Assembly: GCF_001439695.1 (NCBI RefSeq)
Contig: NZ_JYLL01000001.1
Location: 248,001 to 312,000, forward strand
DNA: 64,000 nt
From: Pseudomonas veronii
GTDB lineage: Bacteria > Pseudomonadota > Gammaproteobacteria > Pseudomonadales > Pseudomonadaceae
Direction: 5' to 3'
A model generated the notes under the pieces. The model was not told where the DNA came from and did not search any database. It saw nothing but the letters and a program-made list of their open reading frames with translations. A program made the position numbers and the translations under genes. Shown here in pieces: positions 56,867 through 64,000 of the stretch; position 1 is the stretch's first letter; every line of letters starts with the position of its first letter.

Positions 56867-57238
56867 TTAGCTCTGAGCTTGATGCAGGTCTTGCAGACGG
56901 TCGGCACCGCCTTCAGCAACACCTTCTGTATAGGCACGTTTGTTGGCGTGTTCAGCACCACCTTCAACCAGGCCTTTTTCTTCCAGGCGGTTGTGGCCGT
57001 TTTCGGTCACGCCTTCGGTGTAAGCGCGTTTGTTGGCTTGTTCCGAACCATTTTCAGCAACGGCGCCTTTGGCGTAGTCACGGTTCTCTTGTTCTTGCGA
57101 CCCGCTACGGGCGAGGGTTTGGCTGAATTGAACGGCATCGGCTTTGGCTTGTGGGATCGCTTGTTCAGCGGCCGGCAGGGCAAAGGCACTGGATGCCAGG
57201 ACGGACAGCAGCACGGTAGCGAGTACTTGGCGTTTCAT
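56867..57238 (-). CDS. Small exported protein with internal repeats
   Basis: 123 aa, function unknown. The N-terminal signal peptide (MKRQVLATVLLSVLASSAFA) is followed by a hydrophilic mature part built from two repeats containing ANKRAYTEGV followed by E-N-G or E-G-G, separated by EEKGLVEGG. All of it is charged and lacks cysteines, so it is probably a disordered or helical periplasmic protein. AAGGAG lies upstream of the ATG. It has its own terminator, and the upstream 57239-57596 region has AT-rich sequence suited to a promoter. Possibly stress-related, but the sequence does not show this. Confidence 0.8.
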   Translation of the reverse strand: MKRQVLATVLLSVLASSAFALPAAEQAIPQAKADAVQFSQTLARSGSQEQENRDYAKGAVAENGSEQANKRAYTEGVTENGHNRLEEKGLVEGGAEHANKRAYTEGVAEGGADRLQDLHQAQS

Positions 57239-57596
57239 GATGGGTTGCTCCTTGGGAGGGCGATTAAGTGGGTACGGGGCTAATGCTACTCTCGATAAGT
57301 CGATATAAAAGTTCATAAACCCAATGGTAATAATCAACGGAATTGATTGTTCCCATGGGAGGCTCTAAGTCGAGCCTCTCAAGCCCGCGGTTTTGCACCG
57401 TGCTGGGTATTTTCGACACGCGCTTGGGTAACAATGGTGCGCTGGCGTGGGATAAATCTGTCGAAGTGGTCAGAAAAATGGATTTTTTCCGGCAAAACGT
57501 TGATTGGGTTAAACCCCGGGAGGGTTTGCCAGTCCTAGCTGTATAAGCTGTCTCAAGGGCTGTGACTCAGCCAGTCGTATTCAGGAGCTCTGTGCA
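57239..57596. other. Divergent intergenic region with two adjacent palindromes
   Basis: 358 bp without a convincing gene. TCCCATGGGA (57351-57360) is a perfect palindrome and is overlapped by GAGGCTC-TAAGTC-GAGCCTC (57359-57378), an inverted repeat with a 6-bp loop and no T run. Either could be an operator for the divergent genes. A short ORF (57343-57546) looks non-coding. Confidence 0.45.
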
Positions 57597-59666
57597 ATGA
57601 CGCGCACTCGTAAAATCGTCGCTTGGTGCTGCGCCAGCATCGTTCTATCAATCGCCGTGGTGGTGTTGTTTTTGCTGTTCTTCGACTGGAACCGCATCAA
57701 ACCGCCGCTCAATGCCAAGGTTTCCGAAGAACTGCATCGTCCGTTCGCCATCAATGGCAACCTGGCGGTGGTGTGGCGCCGTGAACTGGACGAGGGCGGC
57801 TGGCGTGCCTGGGTGCCCTGGCCCCATGTCATTGCCGAAGACCTGAGCCTGGGCAACCCCGACTGGTCGAAAACCCCGCAGATGGTCACGCTCAAGCGTG
57901 TGGAGCTGCGTATCTCGCCATTGGCCTTGCTGGTGCAACGCGTGGTGATCCCGCGTATCGACCTCGTCGAACCGAGCGCCGAGTTGCAGCGCCTGGCCGA
58001 TGGGCGCGCCAACTGGGTGTTCACATTCGATCCCAAGGACCCTAACGCCGAACCCTCCGCCTGGGTGGTGGACATCGGTGCCATCGGCTTCGACAAGGGT
58101 CACGTGACCCTCGACGACCAGACCCTCAAAACCCAACTGGACGTGATCATCGACCCGCTGGGCAAACCCATTCCGTTTGGCGAAATCGTCGGCGATGCGG
58201 ATGCCAAAAAGGTCTTGGAAAAAGGCGCGGCCCCCCAGGACTATGCGTTCGGCCTCAAGGTCAAAGGCCGTTACCACGGGCAGACACTCGACGGCAGCGG
58301 CAAGATCGGCGGCCTGCTCGCCTTGCAGGACGCGGCCAAGCCGTTTCCGCTGCAAGCCCAGGTGAGCGTCGCCGACACCCGCATCGCCGTGGCCGGCACC
58401 CTGACCGACCCGCTCAACCTCGGTGCCCTGGACCTGCGCCTGAAACTCGCCGGCGCCAGCCTGGGCAACCTGTACCCGCTGACCGGCGTCACCCTGCCGG
58501 ACTCGCCGGCCTATTCCACCGATGGGCGCCTGATCGCGCAACTGCATCAAGCCAGCGGCGCGACGTTCCGCTACGACAACTTCAACGGCAAGATCGGCGA
58601 CAGCGACATCCACGGCAACCTGGCCTACGTCGCCAGCCAGCCGCGGCCCAAACTCAGCGGCACGCTGGTGTCCAACCAACTGCTGATGGCTGACCTTGCG
58701 CCCTTGATCGGTGCCGACTCCAACGCCAAGCAAAAAGCCCGTGGCGGGATGAGCAAGCAACCGGCGACCAAAGTGCTGCCGGTGGAAGCGTTCCGCACCG
58801 AGCGCTGGCGTGACATGGATGCCGACGTGGAATTCACCGGCAAACGCATCGTCCACAGCACCGACTTGCCCTTCACCGATCTCTATACGCACTTGGTGCT
58901 GACGGATGGCGAACTGAGCCTGCAACCCCTGCGGTTCGGCGTGGCCGGCGGCAAGCTCGATGCACAGATCCGCCTGAACGGGCGCATCACGCCGATGGAA
59001 GGCCGCGCCAAATTGACCGCGCGCAACTTCAAGCTCAAACAGTTGTTCCCGACCTTCGAGCCGATGAAAACCAGCTTTGGCGAACTCAACGGCGATGCCG
59101 ATATTGCCGGGCGTGGTAACTCGGTGGCGGCGTTGCTGGGCTCGGCCAACGGTGACCTGAAGATGCTGATCAACGACGGCGCCATCAGCCGGGGCCTGAT
59201 GGAAATCGTCGGGCTCAACGTAGGCAACTACGTCGTCGGGCGCCTGTTTGGCGACAAGGAAGTGAAGATCAACTGCGCGGCGGCCGACTTCGGCATCAAG
59301 ACCGGGCTCGCGACCACGCGCTTGTTTGTGTTCGATACCGAGAACGCCATCGTCTATATCGATGGCACGGCGAACATGGCCTCGGAGCAGCTCGACCTGA
59401 CCATCACCCCGGAATCGAAAGGCTTCCGCCTGTTCTCGCTGCGCTCACCACTGTATGTGAACGGTCCGTTCATCAAACCGAATGCCGGCGTGAAAGCCAT
59501 CCCCCTGGCACTGCGTGGCGCCGGCATGGTCGCGCTGGGCGTGATCGCCGGCCCGGCTGCCGGGTTGCTGGCACTGGTCGCGCCGAGCGGCGACGTGCCC
59601 AATCAGTGCGCGCCGTTGTTGCAGCAGATGAAGGAAGGCAAGGCGCCGAAGACCGTGAAAGGTTGA
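57597..59666 (+). CDS. AsmA-family protein
   Basis: 689 aa. One N-terminal transmembrane helix (residues about 8-29, IVAWCCASIVLSIAVVVLFLLFF) anchors a large periplasmic region with repeated beta-groove-type segments, and the AsmA C-terminal domain near residues 490-600 (FGELNGDADIAGRGNSVAALLGSANGDLKMLINDGAISRGLMEIVGLNVGNYV) is clear. AsmA-like proteins are thought to move phospholipids between membranes, as for TamB and YhdP. The last about 60 residues are hydrophobic followed by a short basic end. AGGAG precedes the ATG. It is monocistronic. Confidence 0.9.
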   Translation: MTRTRKIVAWCCASIVLSIAVVVLFLLFFDWNRIKPPLNAKVSEELHRPFAINGNLAVVWRRELDEGGWRAWVPWPHVIAEDLSLGNPDWSKTPQMVTLKRVELRISPLALLVQRVVIPRIDLVEPSAELQRLADGRANWVFTFDPKDPNAEPSAWVVDIGAIGFDKGHVTLDDQTLKTQLDVIIDPLGKPIPFGEIVGDADAKKVLEKGAAPQDYAFGLKVKGRYHGQTLDGSGKIGGLLALQDAAKPFPLQAQVSVADTRIAVAGTLTDPLNLGALDLRLKLAGASLGNLYPLTGVTLPDSPAYSTDGRLIAQLHQASGATFRYDNFNGKIGDSDIHGNLAYVASQPRPKLSGTLVSNQLLMADLAPLIGADSNAKQKARGGMSKQPATKVLPVEAFRTERWRDMDADVEFTGKRIVHSTDLPFTDLYTHLVLTDGELSLQPLRFGVAGGKLDAQIRLNGRITPMEGRAKLTARNFKLKQLFPTFEPMKTSFGELNGDADIAGRGNSVAALLGSANGDLKMLINDGAISRGLMEIVGLNVGNYVVGRLFGDKEVKINCAAADFGIKTGLATTRLFVFDTENAIVYIDGTANMASEQLDLTITPESKGFRLFSLRSPLYVNGPFIKPNAGVKAIPLALRGAGMVALGVIAGPAAGLLALVAPSGDVPNQCAPLLQQMKEGKAPKTVKG

Positions 59667-59751
59667 TTCGGCGCAGTCGTAAGAAAGGGCGCCCCTAGGG
59701 GTAATGCCGATCAGTTAAGCCTTCTCGCTTGACCTTTGGCCGCAAAAAATC

Positions 59752-59783
59752 AAAATCCGATGCCTACACTGGCATCGGATTTT
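59752..59783 (+). terminator. Hairpin between IS end and transposase start
   Basis: Perfect 13-bp arms AAAATCCGATGCC / GGCATCGGATTTT with loop TACACT, followed by TTT, end 4 bp before the transposase ATG. It resembles a terminator that shields the transposase from outside transcription. Confidence 0.75.
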
Positions 59784-59786
59784 TTT

Positions 59787-60623
59787 ATGCGTCTCGCTCG
59801 GGCACTGGAACTGACCCACAACATCGCCTCTACCCCCAACGCCATCGAGGGATTGGATGCCTTGATCGATCCTTCTTTGGTCGAACAGGCGCTTGAACAA
59901 GCGGGTGTGGCGACGCTGCGCAAGCGTCGTTTGCCGCTGGAAATGATGCTCTGGTGCGTGATTTCCATGGCGTTCTTCCGGCGCATGTCTGCCTGGGATG
60001 TGGTCAGTCGCATGAACATCATGTTGCCGGGCCAGCGCCCGTTGGTGGCCCCCAGCGCCGTAGTTCAGGCCCGTCAGAGATTGGGCAGCGAAGCTGTACG
60101 ACAAGTCTTCGATTTGACCCAGAAAAGTTGGCATGAGGCGGCCGGCCATCCGACTTGGGCCGGTCTGCGTTTGTTGGGCGTCGATGGCGTTGTCTGGCGC
60201 ACGCCCGACACGCCGGAAAATCGGGCGCGCTATGACTCCGCCAGCAACCAGCATGGCGACACCGGTTTTCCTCAGGTGCGCATGGTCTGCCAAATGGAGT
60301 TGACCAGCCATTTGCTGATTGGAAGTGCGTTTGACGGCTACCGCAGCAACGAAATGAAACTGGCCGAGCAACTGATCGAAACCACCCCCGATCACTCGCT
60401 GACGCTGTTTGATCGTGGTTTTTACTCGTTAGGTTTATTGCATCAATGGCAGCAAGCAGGCGTCGAACGCCACTGGCTGATGCCGCTGAAAAAAGGCTCG
60501 CAGTACGAGGTGATCCAGCGTTTGGGGCGCCAGGATGCGATTGTTTCGCTGAGCACTTCGCCGCAGGCCCGCAAGCAATGGCCCGGGTTGCTGATGTTCG
60601 AAGGCAAATTGTTCGAACATTGA
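59787..60623 (+). pseudogene. IS4-family transposase, N-terminal half
   Basis: Codons from the ATG at 59787 encode [20 protein letters not shown] and the DDE catalytic region with the first aspartate (LLGVDGVVW) and second ([10 protein letters not shown]). Homology appears to stop at WPGL near 60590, and the frame ends at 60623 in unrelated codons. The YREK box and catalytic Glu are missing; they are on the minus-strand fragment at 60929-61459. The protein should be inactive. Confidence 0.85.
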
Positions 60624-60725
60624 GCCCAACCATTCAGAGGCTTGTTCCAACTGAGCATCGCCTGCCTTGCAGGTGCCGTGTTGCCCAGAGTCTACTGGGC
60701 CCTGGGTCCATTGCTCAGTGGGCCG

Positions 60726-60919
60726 ATGAACGACGGAGCCCCCGCGTACAGCCATGAACTCTGGCTGGCTTCTGCCGACTACCTGACGCCTACCACATTG
60801 TTTCTGGCCGAGATCGGAAAGTCGCCAGAAGCGCTGAAAACCATGCCGACGTTTTTTGATTCCAGCAATGAGGTCGTCGAGCAGTATTTCGCTGTGTCTA
60901 AAGACGGCACCCGTGTGCC
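60726..60919 (+). pseudogene. Fragment of an S9 prolyl oligopeptidase gene
   Basis: The frame reads HELWLASADYLTPTTLFLAE, IGKSPEALKTMPTFFDSS and NEVVEQYFAVSKDGTRVP, which matches the segment of prolyl oligopeptidase-family enzymes just before the catalytic domain (FLTPTTL..., VEQ..ATSKDGTRVPYF). It stops abruptly at the IS end at 60920. No start or catalytic Ser is present. In-frame sequence before about 60720 is of unclear origin. Confidence 0.7.
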
Positions 60920-60928
60920 TAATGCCAG

Positions 60929-61459
60929 TCAGTTAAGCTGACTGGCATTTTTATTTCTGATCGGATACTTCGGTGATTTCAGCCGAATCGCCCGAGGATA
61001 AACGCGCTCCTCACGTCGATGCGGCAGCACGTAGTGCGGCGCTGAAGCATGAAGCTCGGCCAAATACTTGGGAATGTTCCCGGAACGGTCGGCGGAGACG
61101 CTGTTGATAAACCCGAGAATCGCCCAAGTGCAGGCGGTAAAGCTCATTTCGCACGGGTAAATGCCAGGACAGTGGCGACTCATTTCCACCATCTGATAGC
61201 GCAACAAGTTGTAGCCCAACAACACGCCCCACAACTCTTGCTCGATCATCTCTGGCGTCTTGCTGCGCAGCGTATAACTGCTGTTGAGCAGCGTCTGTTT
61301 CATCTCCCGAAATCCGAGTTCAATCTCCCATCGCTGGCTGTACAGATCGACGATTTCGTCGGATGGAAAGCGCAGCGGATCGGCCATCGACGTCAGGATC
61401 TGACACACCTTGCCCTTGACGGTTTTGCTCAGCAGTCGCGCGGTCAGCCGATCCGGCAA
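60929..61459 (-). pseudogene. IS4-family transposase, C-terminal half
   Basis: Starting with LPDRLTARLLSKTVKGK, this half carries the IS4 signature YSQRWEIELGFREMK (Y-2-R-3-E-6-K) with the catalytic Glu, then the conserved LLGYNLLRYQMVEMSR. The stop codon lies inside the terminal inverted repeat. The few codons upstream of 61459 (from a start at 61522) are not transposase. It is the missing half of the plus-strand fragment at 59787. Confidence 0.88.
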
Positions 61460-61591
61460 TGGCATCAGCGCTCCGAACAGCAGGGCTATTGCGCCAGCCA
61501 AGCTGGTTGCGCTTGCGCGCAACGCGCCATGCCTGGTGCATCATGAAAAAGCACCCAACCGATGAAGATTGGGCTAAGTCATTGAAAAATA

Positions 61592-61638
61592 TGGTCGGTA
61601 CGGAGTGATTCGAACACTCTACCCCTAGCACCCCATGC
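61592..61638 (-). pseudogene. Degenerate 3' half of tRNA-Pro(GGG)
   Basis: On the minus strand: GCATGGGGTGC (anticodon arm with GGG), then GAGTG-TTCGAAT-CACTC (T arm), then CGTACCGACCA. This matches the 3' half of Pseudomonas tRNA-Pro(GGG) with a few changes, including the acceptor (CGTCCCG to CGTACCG). No 5' half is found upstream. It looks like an old attachment site left by an integrated element. Confidence 0.7.
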
Positions 61639-61718
61639 CATTAACTTATGGATTTCACTGGACATCCACCCTCTGCTCCGAGGCCATCTTCCAGTTGAGC
61701 ATTTAGCTGACAAAGTAA

Positions 61719-61747
61719 AGCCCTGACGGTTCATGGCCGTCAGGGCT
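61719..61747. terminator. Terminator-like hairpin
   Basis: AGCCCTGACGG-TTCATGG-CCGTCAGGGCT, an 11-bp stem followed by TTCTAATTT on plus and TTACTTTG on minus. It lies between the integrase gene and the tRNA-Pro relic. The rest of 61460-61930 holds no supportable gene. Confidence 0.65.
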
Positions 61748-61930
61748 TCTAATTTCTCAAGCATCTCAACATGGCGGAATGTATAATTATGATAGCAAGC
61801 TAACGATTAAATGTCGAGATTCTCAGCCACGATATCGTTTCGATTACAAATTTCAGCTAAGAAGCCACGGGTTCTGCATTTAGTTTCCCAGCCATTCCCT
61901 TAAGGCCCGGAACTCGTGACCGATCCTTTT

Positions 61931-63760
61931 CTATGCTCGTTGAGGAGAGGAGCTCTCGCCACTCTTCAAGGTAAAACACGCAGCCATGACAGCCTCATGG
62001 AAATTCGCTGACGTAACGGCCCCGATCGGCGTGCGGTCTTCCAGCATTCGGTGAGGATTCAGTAATGCTCGGTAAATCTCCCAGGAATCAGCGTCCTGCG
62101 AATGCTTCAGAACAGCCTGCACCAACCTATGTTTCAGGGGATCTAGGTGCCAATCTGGAACGCGCTGCCCCTGGTTACCCAGGCTCAGCGCAAGCACTTT
62201 TCTGGCCTGAATCTCGTAACTGATCCTCCGGCGTGATTTACCGGCCATCTCAGCGAACACCGCAGCCGGCAGGTTATGCGGGGCATTGAACATCTCCAGC
62301 ATTTCCAGCCGCTCACGCTGAATATCCGAAAACTCAGGCATTGGTCCCGAAACAGCCGATATGCGCTGAACAGTCGCTGGCAGAGTTGGCATCGTGCTCC
62401 CTGACTTCGTCACCAGCAGGATGGGCGCAGGCGTCATTGCCGGGATCACTTCGTCAATACCATCCGCCAATTGCGGAACACTTTCTAGATGAACCGTGAG
62501 GTGCATGCTGGCTGACTCGATCTGGTTTTGCTCGAACAGGTTCAGCCGGTCGGCCCAGTCCTGCATCATGCGCCGCCGTTGCTCCACGTATTCGGCATGG
62601 TTGTACGCCGAGCTCACTTTGTCAGGATCAGAGTGCGAGAGCTGCGCATCGACCCAGGCCTTAGGGTAGCCAATTTCGTTGAGAGCGGTGGAAATGGTCC
62701 CCCTGATGCCATGACCTGTCAGTTGATCCTTGTACCCGATCCGTTTCAGCGCGGCGTTGAGTGTGTTTTCGCTGATGCGCTTTTTCAGATCACTGTAGTG
62801 AGTAAACAGGTATCGCTGCGCCGGCTTCACTTGATCGAGCAGGTGGCGAACGACCTCCATCGCCTGCACAGAGAGCGGCACGATGTAGGGCGGGATATCA
62901 CCGGAACGCTTGCCTTCCTTGCGCAGTTCAAGCTGCAGCTGTTTTACCACTTCAGGGGGGATGATCCAGAGGCCCTTATCAAGGCGAAACTGATCCGGCG
63001 TCGCCAGTCGCAACTCCCCAGTGCGAACCCCTGTCAAAAGTAGCAACCGAAGGCCAAGCTGGGTCTGCAGCTTACCGGGATACTTGCGTAGTATCTGGAG
63101 CATGACCGGAAGTTCAGGCATGCGCAGAAATGGATTGTGACGCACAGGCGGCTGAGGCAACGCGACGACATCCAGATCGAACGCTGGGTTCAGCGGTAAC
63201 CCAGGGACGATGATCAGTGCGTAACGGAACATCTGCCGGAACCAGGTACGGACCTTTTCGGCGGTAGTGAGCGCCTTTCTACGCTCGATCCTTGCAACGA
63301 CTTCCAACAGGTCGGGGCGCTGGATCTCATAGATTGACCGCTTCCCAAGAACAGGAAGAACGTCTTTGGCAAAGATGCGCTGGATCTGTGAAAGCGTGCT
63401 CTGCCGTCCTTCCTTGAGAACGAGCCTACGATGCTCGACCCACTTGTCAAACACGGCCTTGAATGTGTTCTCGTCCGCGAGGCGGACGGACTGCCGCTTC
63501 TGCTTACGGTGTGCTCGGGGGTTGATGCCCTTGGCCAAAAGAGCTCGAGCTTCGTCGCGTAGGGCACGCGCTTCCCGGAGACTGACCTCAGGGTAAGTGC
63601 CCAGCGACATGCGTTTCTGCTTACCGGCCCAGTAGTAGCGGTAGTGCCACGACTTTCCGCCTTCAGGCGCCACCGCCAGGGACAGCCCATCAAGGTCGCC
63701 GAGGGTGTAGGGCTTTCCGGTTGCTTTTGCTTGCCGGACAGCCAGATCCGAGAGTGCCAT
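61931..63760 (-). CDS. int: Tyrosine integrase (P4 type) with Xre/MbcA-like C-terminal domain
   Basis: 609 aa, about 200 longer than usual P4-type integrases. N-terminal DUF4102 arm-binding domain (residues 1-90: LSDLAVRQAKATGKPYTLGD, SLGTYPEVSLREARALRDEA), core-binding domain (about 95-195), then the catalytic domain with R246 (TGVRTGE), H350 and R353 (GHGIRG), H376 (LSHSD) and probable Y386. A linker (400-475) leads to residues about 490-595, where RRRISYEIQARKVLALSLGN, RVPDWHLDP and WEIYRALLNPHRMLEDRTPI resemble the Xre/MbcA/ParS toxin-binding domain (DUF2384), whose hallmark is NP..LGGRTP. The gene starts 226 bp from the tRNA-Gly 3' end. The island it once moved is decayed. Confidence 0.9.
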   Translation of the reverse strand: MALSDLAVRQAKATGKPYTLGDLDGLSLAVAPEGGKSWHYRYYWAGKQKRMSLGTYPEVSLREARALRDEARALLAKGINPRAHRKQKRQSVRLADENTFKAVFDKWVEHRRLVLKEGRQSTLSQIQRIFAKDVLPVLGKRSIYEIQRPDLLEVVARIERRKALTTAEKVRTWFRQMFRYALIIVPGLPLNPAFDLDVVALPQPPVRHNPFLRMPELPVMLQILRKYPGKLQTQLGLRLLLLTGVRTGELRLATPDQFRLDKGLWIIPPEVVKQLQLELRKEGKRSGDIPPYIVPLSVQAMEVVRHLLDQVKPAQRYLFTHYSDLKKRISENTLNAALKRIGYKDQLTGHGIRGTISTALNEIGYPKAWVDAQLSHSDPDKVSSAYNHAEYVEQRRRMMQDWADRLNLFEQNQIESASMHLTVHLESVPQLADGIDEVIPAMTPAPILLVTKSGSTMPTLPATVQRISAVSGPMPEFSDIQRERLEMLEMFNAPHNLPAAVFAEMAGKSRRRISYEIQARKVLALSLGNQGQRVPDWHLDPLKHRLVQAVLKHSQDADSWEIYRALLNPHRMLEDRTPIGAVTSANFHEAVMAACFTLKSGESSSPQRA

Positions 63761-63853
63761 GCTCTAGCTCCTGAACTCTTGGTCAGAACTAGATACTTGT
63801 CGCGCAGGCCTCGCTCCTCCAGCAACAATCCGGAAACCGTGACACCCGTATTG

Positions 63854-63877
63854 ATGGACTTAAAAATGGACTTAAAA
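63854..63877. repeat. Tandem 12-bp repeats upstream of the integrase
   Basis: ATGGACTTAAAA occurs twice head to tail, about 95 bp from the integrase start. Position and tandem form suit integrase arm-type binding sites. Confidence 0.6.
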
Positions 63878-63917
63878 GTCGTGGCTGTCGGTGGTTTCCA
63901 GTGGAACTCGCTGGAAC

Positions 63918-63940
63918 GAAAAAAGGACCCTAAGGTCCTG
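63918..63940 (-). terminator. Terminator downstream of tRNA-Gly
   Basis: On the minus strand AGGACC-TTAG-GGTCCT is followed by TTTTT. It lies 47 bp after the tRNA 3' end. Confidence 0.8.
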
Positions 63941-63986
63941 ATTTCAGAGACCTACATAATTCCACGGAACTCTGTAGATCATAATT

Positions 63987-64000
63987 TGGAGCGGGAAACG
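63987..64000 (-). tRNA. tRNA-Gly, 3' end only (cut by window)
   Basis: The last 14 bases are the complement of CGTTTCCCGCTCCA, the 3' acceptor strand and CCA of Pseudomonas tRNA-Gly(GCC), whose 5' end is GCGGGAA. The rest lies outside the window, so the anticodon is inferred. Confidence 0.7.

Larger units (their letters stand above)
59702..61459. mobile_element. IS4-family element split into two opposing halves
   Basis: The 18-bp end TAATGCCGATCAGTTAAG occurs at 59702-59719 and TAATGCCAGTCAGTTAAG at 60920-60937 in the same orientation. The transposase N-terminal half reads on the plus strand after the first, and its C-terminal half reads on the minus strand towards the second. The halves break at the same codon (TTG, 60588-60590 and 61459-61457), so they can be joined to one full-length transposase. 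The simplest explanation is inversion of about 60.59-61.46 kb within one element. No target-site duplication was found. Confidence 0.75.

Noticed and set aside
57343..57546. 67-aa frame between the repeat protein and AsmA
   Set aside because: Starts inside palindromes, no Shine-Dalgarno and no recognisable protein pattern.

Overview
The window is a stretch of a Pseudomonas chromosome, most likely from the P. fluorescens group. Evidence: high-GC coding bias; gene order known from Pseudomonas (mutL-miaA-hfq-hflXKC-hisZ-purA, rnr-rlmB-rpsF-rpsR-rplI-dnaB, azu/nadE/pncB, amaB-amaA, braCDEFG, ureEFG next to desT); and about eleven REP/REPIN palindromes of the GTGGGAGGGGGCTTGCCCCCGAT type.

Layout. 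1-10.6 kb: cell-wall amidase (truncated by the window edge), mismatch repair, tRNA modification, Hfq and HflX/HflKC, then hisZ and purA. 10.7-15.4 kb: a chemoreceptor and, on the minus strand, an iron ABC permease with its binding protein. 15.5-15.9 kb: two duplicated tRNA-Leu(CAG) transcription units. 16-25.7 kb: rnr-rlmB, the S6/S18/L9/DnaB cluster and a YgiQ-type radical SAM enzyme. 25.9-29.9 kb: an accessory island with an Hcp-type type VI secretion gene between two paralogous pairs (a ~305-aa protein with a hydrophobic core plus a small four-helix membrane protein), followed by a third, orphan membrane protein preceded by an 18-codon remnant of the larger gene. This looks like an effector-immunity array. 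30-37 kb: a transglutaminase/DUF2126, ATP-grasp/alpha-E and transglutaminase operon behind a sigma-54 promoter with an NtrC-like palindrome. 37-44.4 kb: azurin, NAD salvage (pncB-nadE), a LysR regulator and the pipecolate/lysine catabolic pair amaB-amaA. 44.4-49.9 kb: the branched-chain amino-acid transporter braC-braDEFG behind a consensus sigma-54 promoter, with a REPIN between braC and braD.

50-51 kb holds an intergenic cluster of DnaA boxes and an SDR gene. 51.6-55.2 kb (minus strand) has an AGE-family epimerase and the urease accessory genes ureE-ureF-ureG-hupE without the structural genes. 55.5-59.7 kb has an NlpC/P60 peptidase, DesT, a small secreted repeat protein and an AsmA-family protein. 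59.7-64 kb is a decayed mobile region: an IS4-family element split into two opposing halves, a fragment of a prolyl oligopeptidase gene, a degenerate 3' half of tRNA-Pro(GGG), and a tyrosine integrase with a ~200-residue C-terminal extension that resembles Xre/MbcA/ParS antitoxin domains. The window ends in the 3' end of a tRNA-Gly gene.

All family calls come from reading motifs and gene order. No database search was run.
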